DNA of 64,000 nucleotides, taken from contig DASTGN010000008.1 in assembly GCA_035719105.1 (NCBI GenBank), positions 310,001 to 374,000 of the forward strand. The letters run 5' to 3'. The notes beneath the pieces were generated by a model. That model did no database searches and was not told the DNA's origin. It was given only the letters and a program-made list of their open reading frames with translations. The DNA is from UBA8389 sp035719105. GTDB taxonomy: Bacteria; Bacteroidota; Bacteroidia; Bacteroidales; UBA1402. The position numbers were made by a program, and so were the translations under genes. This document shows, piece by piece, positions 1 to 9,469 of this stretch; the stretch's first letter is position 1; the number at the start of each line of letters is the position of its first letter.

Positions 1-144
1 TTTAACAGGTGGTGTCAAAATGAATTTTCTCATACTGTCAGGCACTTGTACTTGTTGAGCCTGTATTGGACTGTGAAAAACCAAAAGACAAGTAAAAAGC
101 AAACTAGTGCTTGTTATGAATTTTTTTAAAAAGCTTTTCTTCAT
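1..144 (-). CDS. Secreted protein, 5' part only; possible GH27 alpha-galactosidase
   Basis: Only the first 48 codons are in the window; the gene runs off the left edge. The ATG at 144-142 is followed by a clear signal peptide: a Lys-rich start (MKKSFLKKF), a hydrophobic core, and a likely cut after PIQA. The mature part begins QQVQVPDSMRK and continues FILTPPVK. The phrase ILTPP shortly after the signal peptide is common at the start of Bacteroidetes secreted alpha-galactosidases of the GH27 type with an Ig-like N-domain, but 48 residues cannot prove it. It lies downstream of the SusC/SusD/DUF4998 locus on the same strand, separated by a strong terminator, so it is probably transcribed separately or by read-through. 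The signal peptide is certain; the enzyme class is a guess. Confidence 0.6.
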   Translation of the reverse strand, partial: MKKSFLKKFITSTSLLFTCLLVFHSPIQAQQVQVPDSMRKFILTPPVK

Positions 145-181
145 AATGGATGATATTTCATTTTGAAACTGTTGTTTTATT

Positions 182-215
182 AAAAAGAGACGGCTCAAAT
201 CAGCCGTCTCTTTTT
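182..215 (-). terminator. Rho-independent terminator of the first SusCD locus
   Basis: A perfect 14-bp stem (182-195 with 202-215, core AGAGACGGCT/AGCCGTCTCT) closes a 6-base loop. The A run at 182-186 gives a U tract on the minus-strand transcript, so it ends the locus whose last gene stops at 242. The stem is symmetrical and could also work on the plus strand. Confidence 0.85.
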
Positions 216-241
216 AAATTGAGATTCAGATTTAGACGAAT

Positions 242-997
242 TTATGGAACCAAAATCGGTGTACTCCAATTCGTGTAAACAGTATCGATGCAATCAGAAT
301 TCGGCATATATCCGGTTCTATAGGTAAAAGAAGTTCCTTGCTTGTACTTGGGCAAAAATGTCTTATCAGCCAATGCTTTAGCACGATTAGGGAAATTGGG
401 ATCTTTAACCGGTACATCCGTTACAGACCTTAATGCATTCGTTACATCCGTATAATTAATGTTCATCACAACAGCCTGAGCACTAACACCAAACCATTTG
501 ATGGTTAGTGTGTCTTTTGCTGTGTTAAATGCATTCGAGCTAATGGATCGATTATACAAAGTACTGGTATAATTGTTACCATAAACGGTGCCAATAACCG
601 AAGATTTAACCGAAGAATGTCCAGCTGCATCGTAGGAATAAACGACAAACGTATAAACCTTTTCATCCAAAGAATCAATTACCACTGAAATGCGGTCAAC
701 ACTGTCAGTTTTAACGACATCTATAGACAAAGAATCTTTAAAGTCGTTCCAATAAACGACATTCTTGGTGATTTTAGGGTCAGAAACCAACTGCCATGTT
801 AGTTTCATTCGGTTTTTACCTGGGAAGGCCTTCAATGAGTCCACTTTACCAGTATAGATGATTTCGCCGTTTTTGATGAAATCCCTATAAGTTTCGTCCA
901 TCGGGCCACAGGAAAATAAAACAGAACCTACAAAAATCAGCAAACAAAATGGAGTAAACCAAAATCCATTTTTCAATATATTATTTTTCAACTTCAT
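242..997 (-). CDS. DUF4998 domain lipoprotein
   Basis: A 251-residue surface lipoprotein. The signal peptide ends in the lipobox VLFSC with the lipidated Cys at about residue 30. The mature protein opens with MDETYRDFI and then GEIIYTGKVDSL, the pattern that marks DUF4998 proteins, and the rest is predicted beta-rich. Family members occur as the last or near-last gene of SusC/SusD loci and are thought to help bind glycan at the cell surface; no enzymatic residues are visible. It follows the DUF5000-type gene by 11 bp and precedes a strong terminator, so it is the last gene of this operon. Family call is firm, function is inferred from context. Confidence 0.85.
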   Translation of the reverse strand: MKLKNNILKNGFWFTPFCLLIFVGSVLFSCGPMDETYRDFIKNGEIIYTGKVDSLKAFPGKNRMKLTWQLVSDPKITKNVVYWNDFKDSLSIDVVKTDSVDRISVVIDSLDEKVYTFVVYSYDAAGHSSVKSSVIGTVYGNNYTSTLYNRSISSNAFNTAKDTLTIKWFGVSAQAVVMNINYTDVTNALRSVTDVPVKDPNFPNRAKALADKTFLPKYKQGTSFTYRTGYMPNSDCIDTVYTNWSTPILVP

Positions 998-1008
998 TTC
1001 AATAATTA

Positions 1009-2235
1009 TTAATTATTAATAATCTGACCCCAGAAACCAAGTTCATAGACGTGGAAGAATCCCGTTCCAGCTTCAATGGAAGCCCAAGAATCAATGTTTT
1101 TCCAAGCAATGTATCGGTAGGCTCCTACACCTTCGGGCATCATGAATTCCTGACCATTGGTAGAGGCATCCACATCATCGGGAGTATTTACGCCCAATGG
1201 TGAACCTGAAGGTTTAATAGACATGTCAGCAGTTAACAACACCCAACTTTTTACATCAGCAGGGGTATTGGTACCCCAAATTTCCCATTGGTGGGGATTA
1301 CCATGATTGAAAATAAAACTGCCAGTACGTTGCCAAATCTTGTATCTGCTCAATCTCGTCATTTTTCCCAAATCGATGGGCAACCAAGTTGGTTGGTCGT
1401 AATTTTGTTTGGTATGGAACATGCTGGTGGTATTCCCATCAAAAGCATTTTTCCAAACATAGGACGAATTGTAATCAACCATTTCAGCCATAGGCTTTCC
1501 AGAAGCAGGTAGTGGTGCGATTTGAGGAATAGGAAATTTTTTACGAATGTCTACGAATTTGGTTCCATCAAGTCTTACCTCATAAATCGGTTTAATTTCC
1601 ATTGACAACGTATCGGTTTTATTATCCCACCTATCTTTGGCAAAGAAACCAAATTCCTGATTGATGGAATCCAATCCTCTGGTAGAAAAAGTCACACTGT
1701 CCAAACTGGTATAATAGGCGTCAATTTGAACCCACTCATTTGTCAACGTGTCTTTACGTAAAACACCAAGAACCACATTGCTTCTATTCGGATTCTTTAT
1801 CTTTACGATAAAACCACCAAAGGATTCTTTCACCTGCAAGGTTTTCATTATATTAACCAAAGGTGATTCCAAGGGTTTAATTTGAATGGTAACAGGTGTT
1901 GAAGCTTTTTCTCCGCGACTAACGGCATATAAGGTCACATCAAGTGCAGTTGTATCGGCAAATCCTTCCAACAAAATTGATTTCTTATAGTAAGAAGAAA
2001 TGACATTCACTTTGGCTCCTTTGAACATGTATTCAGCTTTAACATACAACAAGCTGGCATCGCTGGGCAAGTTGTAGGTTATCATAGCAGCTCCTGGCAG
2101 ATTCTGCACAACAGGATTAGATATCGGTCCAGGGACTGAACCATCATTGGGGATTGGTCCCAAGATGTCTTGGTTACATGCCGAGATACTAAACAAGAGC
2201 ATGCCAAGCATTAAATATGATTTGAAATTTTTCAT
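1009..2235 (-). CDS. DUF4959/DUF5126/DUF5000-type lipoprotein with F5/8-like C-terminal domain
   Basis: A 408-residue lipoprotein: signal peptide with lipobox SISAC and Cys20, then GPIPNDGSVPGPISNPVV, a typical start for PUL-associated DUF4959 proteins. Two Ig-like beta domains follow (about 40-125 and 125-220). The C-terminal part (about 250-405), with AFDGNTTSMFHT, PIDLGKM and RYKIWQR, looks like a discoidin (F5/8 type C) carbohydrate-binding fold of the DUF5000 kind. It sits between SusD (32 bp upstream) and the DUF4998 gene (11 bp downstream), so it is probably a surface glycan-binding protein working with this SusCD pair. The three-domain arrangement is recognised by pattern; domain borders are approximate. 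Confidence 0.85.
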   Translation of the reverse strand: MKNFKSYLMLGMLLFSISACNQDILGPIPNDGSVPGPISNPVVQNLPGAAMITYNLPSDASLLYVKAEYMFKGAKVNVISSYYKKSILLEGFADTTALDVTLYAVSRGEKASTPVTIQIKPLESPLVNIMKTLQVKESFGGFIVKIKNPNRSNVVLGVLRKDTLTNEWVQIDAYYTSLDSVTFSTRGLDSINQEFGFFAKDRWDNKTDTLSMEIKPIYEVRLDGTKFVDIRKKFPIPQIAPLPASGKPMAEMVDYNSSYVWKNAFDGNTTSMFHTKQNYDQPTWLPIDLGKMTRLSRYKIWQRTGSFIFNHGNPHQWEIWGTNTPADVKSWVLLTADMSIKPSGSPLGVNTPDDVDASTNGQEFMMPEGVGAYRYIAWKNIDSWASIEAGTGFFHVYELGFWGQIINN

Positions 2236-2267
2236 TTTTCAGTATTTTAAGTTATCTATTGAAAAAA

Positions 2268-4220
2268 TTACCATCCTGGATTTTGAACCAGATTGCCATT
2301 AATCTGCAACTCTTTGGTTTCAATTGGCCACAAGTAATTGCGCATTTCAAAGGTCTGGTTGAAAAGCAACACTGTCGTATAGAACGATTGAGGAGATGCT
2401 TGCGAGATATCCCAACCTTTAATAGGGTTGTTTAATACAACGTGAGCTGTTTTCCAGCGGCACAAATCCCAGTAATACTGACCTTCGAAAACCAATTCGA
2501 TGGCTCGTTCACGCTGCAGAATTTCGCGGAAACCAGTTTTTGTGGTGTATTTGGTAGGATCTTTTGCAAAGTTGGTCCATGATTCCTGAACCGTCTTCAA
2601 TCCGGCTCTTGCACGAACAAGGTTAATGCCGTTAAAGGTTGAATCAACTGGAGCATCACCAACTTCGTTCAATGCTTCTGAATACAACAAGTAGAGGTCG
2701 GCCATTCTTAGTTCAGGCCATGGATATTGAACCGTCGTGCTGGTGATTTTACCATCAGCTTCGCATGATGTTTCAATATTGACCAGTTTTTTAGCATAGT
2801 AACCAGTTATACAGTAGTTGCTAATGTCTGCTTTTGCAGATATTTCACCCTTTCTACCAGAAACGAAATACAATGGTGCTGTAGGAGCAGTCGTATAGTT
2901 ACCTACCCAGTTACCCCACCAGATACCCCTATCAAAACCTAAATCGGCGTAGAAACGAGGTTCTCTGTTAAAATGCATTTTAACGGTTACTTGACCTTCT
3001 TTGATGTAATATCGGTCTACTTTTTCGGCTGTATCCAACTGATAACGGTTTTCGTAACTCCAAACCTTATCTTCATCAATGGGTACACCATTGTTCGTGT
3101 AAAACATTTCAGCAGTACGAAGGGTCGGGCCAATAATACTTTTTGGACCGGAAGTGTTGACAGCCGCAGTTGTTAATTTGGTCATCGCCCAACGTTGAAT
3201 TTCATTTGCTCTGCTATTCGTGTTAGGCCAAATCACTTCGCGATTGTTGCTCTTGCTTGTAATAGAGGTGCGAATATCCAGTTGAGTCTTGATGGTATCA
3301 TTAATGATGTAAGAGGTATTGAAATTGTCTGCGAAAGTAGACAATCCGTAACCATAAGAGGTACAATAGTCAATAGCTTCTTTACATGCATCACTGGCTT
3401 TACGCCATTTTTCTACGCTGTATTCCGAATTGAAAAGGTGAACTCCCCTTGAATCAACAAAATTAACATATTCGGTATTGCCATTAAATAATGGACTGGC
3501 TGCAGTGGTCAGAACTTTTGCTTTAAAGGCAATGGCGATACATTTGGTAATGCGACCGAGATCTGCTACTTCGCCACCCACTATTCTTTCGGGCAAAGAT
3601 GGATTAACCATTACGGTATCAAGCAATGAAACGATGTAATTCACGACTGAATCAACCGGTTGTCTGTATACTTTCACTTGTTCGGGTGTTGCAGAAATAG
3701 GCATGTTCTCCTTTATAAGAGGAATCGGGCCATATCGTTGAAACAAAAGAAAATGGTAATAGGCTTTTAAGAATGTGACTTCACCAATCCATTTGTCTCT
3801 CTCCCAAGCGTCCAGTTCAACAACCTTTCCGATATTATCAAGAAACGTATTGCAATCTCTTAGTGCCTGGAAAAGCGGTGATCCACTTCTGGATCCACTC
3901 CAGTGATTTCCCCAAGGATTTGCAACATTTTGTTGACCTTTGGCAATGTTCAAATAGTCCTGATTGATATCATGTGTAGGATCTGGGTACCAAACTTCAC
4001 CGGCCAAATTGAAACCAGCGTTGGGAATGGAACTACTATTATATAGACCATTGGCAGGCATGTAATGGTAGCATGTGGCCAGATATTTTTCTGCCGATGA
4101 TCGCAATGTAAATGCATTCTCGATGGTTGGGACACTATCCGGAACAACATTCAGAAAGTCTGAACAAGATGTAAGGATACCCAACACTGCAATTGAAATT
4201 ATTGTTTTAATGTTTCTCAT
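2268..4220 (-). CDS. SusD/RagB family outer-membrane lipoprotein
   Basis: A 650-residue SusD-like protein, the surface lid that captures glycan for its partner SusC. It has a lipoprotein signal peptide (LGILTSC, Cys19) followed by SDFLNVVPDSVPTIENAF, the usual SusD start. The N-terminal TPR-like helices include KAYYHFLLFQRYGPIPL. The C-terminal half has the conserved RERAIELVFEGQYYWDLCRWK segment, and the protein ends ETKELQINGNLVQNPGW, as SusD proteins often do. The gene begins 10 bp after the SusC stop, so the pair is co-transcribed. At 650 residues it is longer than many SusD proteins (about 500-550), with extra sequence in the middle. The substrate cannot be read from sequence. Confidence 0.95.
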   Translation of the reverse strand: MRNIKTIISIAVLGILTSCSDFLNVVPDSVPTIENAFTLRSSAEKYLATCYHYMPANGLYNSSSIPNAGFNLAGEVWYPDPTHDINQDYLNIAKGQQNVANPWGNHWSGSRSGSPLFQALRDCNTFLDNIGKVVELDAWERDKWIGEVTFLKAYYHFLLFQRYGPIPLIKENMPISATPEQVKVYRQPVDSVVNYIVSLLDTVMVNPSLPERIVGGEVADLGRITKCIAIAFKAKVLTTAASPLFNGNTEYVNFVDSRGVHLFNSEYSVEKWRKASDACKEAIDYCTSYGYGLSTFADNFNTSYIINDTIKTQLDIRTSITSKSNNREVIWPNTNSRANEIQRWAMTKLTTAAVNTSGPKSIIGPTLRTAEMFYTNNGVPIDEDKVWSYENRYQLDTAEKVDRYYIKEGQVTVKMHFNREPRFYADLGFDRGIWWGNWVGNYTTAPTAPLYFVSGRKGEISAKADISNYCITGYYAKKLVNIETSCEADGKITSTTVQYPWPELRMADLYLLYSEALNEVGDAPVDSTFNGINLVRARAGLKTVQESWTNFAKDPTKYTTKTGFREILQRERAIELVFEGQYYWDLCRWKTAHVVLNNPIKGWDISQASPQSFYTTVLLFNQTFEMRNYLWPIETKELQINGNLVQNPGW

Positions 4221-4230
4221 ATCTTTTCAA

Positions 4231-7200
4231 TTAAAAACCGATTTGTAGACCAACGGTAATTACTTTTTGGATAGGATATTTCAGACCGTCTCCGCCCATT
4301 TCGATATCCCACAATTTAAAACCGCATAAGTTAGCTAAATTGGTACCACTGGCGTATAAGCGCAGATTTTCCAACTTGATTTTTTTACCGATATTGCTTG
4401 GCAAGGTGTAACCAGCTTCCACTTCTTTGAGTCTGAGGAATGCACCATTACGCATAAACCAAGTACTCGTTTGGTTGTTGTTAGAGTTAAGCGTGCTGCT
4501 CAATCTGGGCCATAAAGCATACAGATTTCTGTTGTCTTCGGACCAATGATTGTCTGCGTAAGCTTTCAACAATTGATTTTGACCGATAAATGGTGATGTT
4601 GATTCATAGTCAATCCAGAAGGAGGAACGAGCGGAACCCTGAACACCAACAGAGAAGTCAAAATTCTTATATCTTGATGTAAACCACAAACCATAAATGA
4701 TTTCAGGAGATGTTGGATAACCAATGGGAACCATATCTTTTGAATCAATGACTTGGTCACCGTTTACATCTCGGTATTTGATGTCACCACCCATAGTTAC
4801 AGTCGAACCGAACTTTTGTGTAGGTGAGCTTCTGACTTCTTCATCGTCTACGAACAAACGTTCAGCAATGTAGCCCCATTTTTGAGAGGTGGGGTAACCA
4901 ACCCGATAGGACCAAGGTTCATCGTAAGCAGGCTCTTCAAATGCTTTATATTTGTTTCTTGCAAAAGTAAAGTTACCACGAACGGACAAGAAGAAGTCTT
5001 TCGTAATATTATCAGAATAATCCAAAGAAATATCGACCGCCTGTGAATTTGCTTCACCCACATTGGCTTTAGGTACGTCACCTTGCAAGCCCATAGTTTC
5101 TGGAATGGATGCTCTGGGCATCAAGATATTGTATCTGTGTTCAGTAAAATATTCAGCAATCATGTTGAATTTTTTGAACAAGCCGATTTCCATTCCAAAA
5201 GTGGAGTTTCTGGCTGTTTCCCAAGTAATGTCTTCGTTACTGTAACGATTAATCGATATACCATTCAAAGAGTATCCACCATCGGTACCAAAGCTATATC
5301 CATAACCGCCGTTTTTCATATCGACATTTGACAAATAGAAAAAGCGTTCGGTGGAACTTCCGATTTCATCATTACCTACTAAACCATAGTTACCTCTGAG
5401 TTTAAGTTTCGATATGACTGGGAGGATGGGCTGCCAAAACTCTTCGTTTGAAACGTACCATGCCAAACCGGCGGATGGGAAGAAACCGTAACGGTGTGTC
5501 TTATAGAAACGTTCAGATCCATTATAACCGAAATTGAATTCCAAGAAATACCGGTTATCGTAAGCATAGGTACCACGTCCAGAGACCCCAAGGTTTCGAG
5601 AGGGCAACGATTGTTGCAAATCCGTACCATTGGAATTAAACCCATTCCGTAATGTTCCGATCAACATACCACTTACTGCATGCTTTTCTTTGATCGTACG
5701 GTTGTAGTTCAAGGCAAATTCACCATAAACGGTCATTGCGACGCTTTTTCCTCCAGGAACATAGCTCAAATAATCAGAAGCCGAGCTCGCATTGATAAGA
5801 TTCAATTTGAACGTATTGGTCATCTTATCGTAGCTGGTGGTATTATAGAGGAATGGCACATATTGGCGGGTAACATCAAAGTTTGCATTGCGATTGGTAT
5901 TGAACATACCTCTTAATGTAAGACCTTTCGTGATGAATTCCAAATTCTGTTGTAATTCAAACTGTGCCAACATCAATGATTCAGAAGATTGTTTGTATCC
6001 TCTCATCATGTCAGCATAAGGGTTCAAATAATTACCAGTCTCGTAATTCCCAAACATGATGTGATTGACATACATATGTTCTGCATCGGGCTCGTAATAA
6101 GGTTTGAAAAATACCGGATTGGTTTTCATAACTTTCTGATACATGCCAGAACCCCCGTCAATCGGACCTGTGTAATCTTTAAACGATCCATACAAACGAA
6201 CTAAAGCTTTGGTCGTTTTTGTTACGTTAATGTTCACATTGGCACGTAAATTGGTGTTGACCAAATCAATGTTGGAATTAAAGTTGCTTTTTTTATCGAC
6301 AATCATGTTTCCGTTGTCCTTGGCATAACCTGCAGCAATAAAATAAGTTGCAATCTTACCACCACCGCTTAAGTTCATATTGACACGTTGGTTATTTGCG
6401 GTAGGTTTAATCAATTCCTTCATCCAGTCAACAGCCGGGAACATATCCGGATTGATGCCTGAAATCGTATTGTCAATCTTACTTTGTGAATAAAGTGTCA
6501 TCCCCAGTGGGTTTCTGGTCAAAACAGACTCGTTACCCAATTTCATATAGGTAATAGGGTCAGCAAGCTTTACACTTTTCGTATTGGAGGAAACAGAGTT
6601 TTCAATACGAATATCCACTTTAGCTTTTCCTTCTTTACCTTCTTTCGTCCGAATCAAAATTACACCGTTTGCACCACGTGCACCATAAAGTGCATTGGCG
6701 GTAGCATCTTTCATAATGGTGAAGCTTTCGATATCATCCGTTTGCAAACGAGCCAAATCATTGGCAGTAAATTCCATTCCGTCAATCAAGATCAGCGGGC
6801 TTTTCTTATAACCGAACGTTGTTGCACCATTGATAAAGAACTCAGCATTATCTGCACCAGGTTCTCCACTTCTTTGGTAGGCAATCAAACCAGCGACTCG
6901 TCCAGCTAAAGAAGTCGTCAAGTTACTTGACGGAACTTTCAATTCGGATGGCCGAATGGTGGTGATAGAACCGATCACAGATTCTTTCTTCTGTGTACCG
7001 TAAGCTACAACCACGACTTCCTCCATACCTACGTCACTTTTTTTCATCTGAACATTAACAACTTTTTGATTACCGATGGCAATCTGTTCTGTCGTCATAC
7101 CCAAGAAAGTGAAAACTAGGGTTTTAACTGTAGGAGCCACCTTAATAGTATATGCTCCATTGGCATCTGTCAAAACGCCACCGGTAGTACCTTTTGCTAC

Positions 7201-7344
7201 AACTGTCACACCAGGAAGAACCTCCCCAGTATCATCGGTAACAGTCCCGGTTAGGACTTTATTTTGTGCCATAACCCAGAAGGGTGTCATCAGACACAAA
7301 ATAACTAATAGAAAGAATTTTCTAGATTCGAAGTTTTTTCTCAT
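4231..7344 (-). CDS. SusC/RagA family TonB-dependent outer-membrane transporter
   Basis: A 1037-residue SusC-like transporter that imports oligosaccharides through the outer membrane using TonB energy. Order: signal peptide ending VMAQ (about residue 27); carboxypeptidase-regulatory-like domain (KVLTGTVTDDTGEVLPGV, about 28-115); the SusC signature region EVVVVAYGTQKKESVIGSI; plug domain with PLILIDGMEF and NALYGARGANGVILIRTKEG; then a 22-strand type barrel ending KVITVGLQIGF with a terminal Phe. It is the first gene of the SusC-SusD-DUF5000-DUF4998 locus. The 354-bp gap upstream must hold its control region, but no regulator gene (HTCS, ECF sigma/anti-sigma) lies next to it. Confidence 0.96.
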   Translation of the reverse strand: MRKNFESRKFFLLVILCLMTPFWVMAQNKVLTGTVTDDTGEVLPGVTVVAKGTTGGVLTDANGAYTIKVAPTVKTLVFTFLGMTTEQIAIGNQKVVNVQMKKSDVGMEEVVVVAYGTQKKESVIGSITTIRPSELKVPSSNLTTSLAGRVAGLIAYQRSGEPGADNAEFFINGATTFGYKKSPLILIDGMEFTANDLARLQTDDIESFTIMKDATANALYGARGANGVILIRTKEGKEGKAKVDIRIENSVSSNTKSVKLADPITYMKLGNESVLTRNPLGMTLYSQSKIDNTISGINPDMFPAVDWMKELIKPTANNQRVNMNLSGGGKIATYFIAAGYAKDNGNMIVDKKSNFNSNIDLVNTNLRANVNINVTKTTKALVRLYGSFKDYTGPIDGGSGMYQKVMKTNPVFFKPYYEPDAEHMYVNHIMFGNYETGNYLNPYADMMRGYKQSSESLMLAQFELQQNLEFITKGLTLRGMFNTNRNANFDVTRQYVPFLYNTTSYDKMTNTFKLNLINASSASDYLSYVPGGKSVAMTVYGEFALNYNRTIKEKHAVSGMLIGTLRNGFNSNGTDLQQSLPSRNLGVSGRGTYAYDNRYFLEFNFGYNGSERFYKTHRYGFFPSAGLAWYVSNEEFWQPILPVISKLKLRGNYGLVGNDEIGSSTERFFYLSNVDMKNGGYGYSFGTDGGYSLNGISINRYSNEDITWETARNSTFGMEIGLFKKFNMIAEYFTEHRYNILMPRASIPETMGLQGDVPKANVGEANSQAVDISLDYSDNITKDFFLSVRGNFTFARNKYKAFEEPAYDEPWSYRVGYPTSQKWGYIAERLFVDDEEVRSSPTQKFGSTVTMGGDIKYRDVNGDQVIDSKDMVPIGYPTSPEIIYGLWFTSRYKNFDFSVGVQGSARSSFWIDYESTSPFIGQNQLLKAYADNHWSEDNRNLYALWPRLSSTLNSNNNQTSTWFMRNGAFLRLKEVEAGYTLPSNIGKKIKLENLRLYASGTNLANLCGFKLWDIEMGGDGLKYPIQKVITVGLQIGF

Positions 7345-7698
7345 AGTTAAGATTTATTTTAGTTAGAAAGGTGTTTTTTCAAAGTAATAGATTTTTCCAT
7401 TTTTAAATTAGATTTTTGTGCATAACCTTGAATCAAACATTATTTTTTTCAGTATGGACCGTTGAGTTTTTCGTGTTTTTCAGAGCCTAAAAATAGATTA
7501 ATAATTTGAAATAATTTCAAAAAAGTGTGTCATATCTTGTGATTTTCAATTCACATTAAAACACATGTTGCACTTTGACACAAATTATCATTTATTTTTT
7601 ACAAAGAGAAAAGTATTCAGGACATATTAATAAAATTTTCGGGCTAAATCTATAAATAAAAAGTATTTAGGTTTATATAGGTGCTTGTTTTCGGAATA
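7345..7698. other. 354-bp AT-rich gap upstream of the first SusC
   Basis: No open reading frame with coding character and no RNA gene is visible. The stretch lies between the end of the BACON-lyase gene and the start of SusC, so it should hold the SusC promoter. I found no exact CAAAnnTA (minus-strand TAnnTTTG) box, and no convincing terminator for the gene ending at 7699. Confidence 0.5.
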
Positions 7699-9435
7699 TT
7701 AATCATGCGGTTGACTCGGATTTGGATTCGGGTTCTTTTCAAATATCTTAAAGTCGGTCACCCACATCGATTCATTTTTTATACCATTGGGTGGAATTCC
7801 AGACCCATCGACATTAATGGGCACATCCCCTCCCAAACTCCTATAGAGTCCATATTTATTGCGGATAAAGGAACTGCCCTTGCGCCATAAGTCGATGTTG
7901 TTTGTTTCGTAACTCATCAGAACTTTGTTGTCCCTAATTCTTGTTATTGTAATTTTATAAGACCCAACAATGTTATAATGCATTTCTTCATGTACTTGAA
8001 CCCATTCGTCCAGATATTCAGACAAATTCGCATTATCCACAACCGTACCCAACGAATGCCCACCTGATCTAGCGGTGTGAATAATTTGAATGCGGTTAGT
8101 CGCACGAGGAGTGATCGTAATTAGCGGAGCGCCATTGTCCGTTCCGTCCTGTGCTTTTAACTGATGAATATGGAAAAAGCTGTTAGAAGGCTTCAATCCG
8201 GCATTTAATTTAAATTTCCATTCCAAAATTTGCCATTCGTCGTAATTTCCTTGAACTTTTGACCAAGTGGTATTATTGGTCTGGGTTTTCATTTCGTTCC
8301 GTTGACGGTCGTAAGTACCAATGGTACAACGATCTCTATCAAGAAATGGCGTAACGTGTATATCGAATCTAAATACGTTTTTATGTAAAGTTGCATCGTA
8401 AACCGGAGTGCAATGAGGCATCGTCAGATGGGCATATCCAGGTGTATTGCAAGCTTCCGGATGTTCGGTATATTCATAGCCGAACCCTTTCATGTAGGTA
8501 TCCACAGCGTTCCAATTAGTTAAATTCAGGATTCCTCCATCATCACCGGACATATCTGCCGTCATCGTATAACCATCGGTGGCTTGAGAAATCAAACACT
8601 CTGAAATAGCAGACCCTTCGTCATTTCGAAACGTTATTTTAGAAGAACGGGGAGCCGATGTATAATTGGGAGCAAGCGTCAGTTTGACATTACCAGCGCT
8701 TTTCGATTTTAGCGTTATCCATGAAGTACCTGCAGGAATATAAATATCCCAAATAACATTTGCTTCTACGTCAATTGATAGTTCCCCTCCTGCAGCAGGA
8801 AATGAAACATCATTGTTAGAGAGATTAATGGTATTGGGTTTTAATGCCGCATTTTGAGATACGACCAAGGATTGAGAAATGGTCGATCCAATTAATTTCA
8901 AAGCAATATTCGACTCTCGAATAGTTTCCAATGGATTGGGATCCAACACCAAGGTAAATTGAGTATTCGTTTTATTTTTTACCGACAACCAAGAACTATC
9001 CTGGGTAGGAATAGCCACCTCGTAAGCTCCGTTAGCATCGATGGTCACCACATATTCCCCACCAGTAGCTCTCCCTGATATTTGCAAGGGAGAAAATAAC
9101 AGATAAGGCATTTGACCGCCTTGTGTGACCGTTAAGATAACTTCTTTTGAACCAGATTTGACAACGACATTTGCTTGTCGAACACCCACCCCCTTATTTT
9201 CATTGGTCGAAATGACCACTTTGGCATTTCCAGTTCCTTTCATCACACGAACACTAATCCAATTCTGGGTATTGATTATTTCCCAATCCGAATTGGATGT
9301 GATCGTTAAAACTTTTACTTCACCGTTTACAGAAAAATTGAGTGTCTGATTGTCCAATGAGAGTACGACATTCTCTTCCGAACACGAAGTAAAGACGCTC
9401 ATCAATACAAATAACAAACTTAAAAATGTGTGCAT
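7699..9435 (-). CDS. Triple-BACON lipoprotein with C-terminal polysaccharide-lyase-like domain
   Basis: A 578-residue lipoprotein. I place the start at the ATG 9435-9433 because it gives a textbook lipoprotein signal peptide (MHTFLSLLFVLMSVFTSC, Cys18); the upstream in-frame start at 9543 would overlap the preceding gene. Three BACON/Ig-like domains follow, each with a buried Trp-(I/L)-(S/T) motif (NWISV, SWLSV, SWITL) and ending in (T/S)Q. BACON domains often hold a glycan hydrolase on the cell surface. The last 290 or so residues have DRDRCTIGTYDRQRNEMKT, LEWKFKL and FFHIHQLKA, which recalls jelly-roll polysaccharide lyases (PL7/PL13/PL20-like DRQRxE motifs). It is the last gene of the six-gene SusCD locus, 34 bp after the plug protein. 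A lyase role is inferred; it could be a binding protein only. Confidence 0.75.
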   Translation of the reverse strand: MHTFLSLLFVLMSVFTSCSEENVVLSLDNQTLNFSVNGEVKVLTITSNSDWEIINTQNWISVRVMKGTGNAKVVISTNENKGVGVRQANVVVKSGSKEVILTVTQGGQMPYLLFSPLQISGRATGGEYVVTIDANGAYEVAIPTQDSSWLSVKNKTNTQFTLVLDPNPLETIRESNIALKLIGSTISQSLVVSQNAALKPNTINLSNNDVSFPAAGGELSIDVEANVIWDIYIPAGTSWITLKSKSAGNVKLTLAPNYTSAPRSSKITFRNDEGSAISECLISQATDGYTMTADMSGDDGGILNLTNWNAVDTYMKGFGYEYTEHPEACNTPGYAHLTMPHCTPVYDATLHKNVFRFDIHVTPFLDRDRCTIGTYDRQRNEMKTQTNNTTWSKVQGNYDEWQILEWKFKLNAGLKPSNSFFHIHQLKAQDGTDNGAPLITITPRATNRIQIIHTARSGGHSLGTVVDNANLSEYLDEWVQVHEEMHYNIVGSYKITITRIRDNKVLMSYETNNIDLWRKGSSFIRNKYGLYRSLGGDVPINVDGSGIPPNGIKNESMWVTDFKIFEKNPNPNPSQPHD

Positions 9436-9469
9436 TGCACCCACTTTTATAAAATTTCTTTGAATACTA

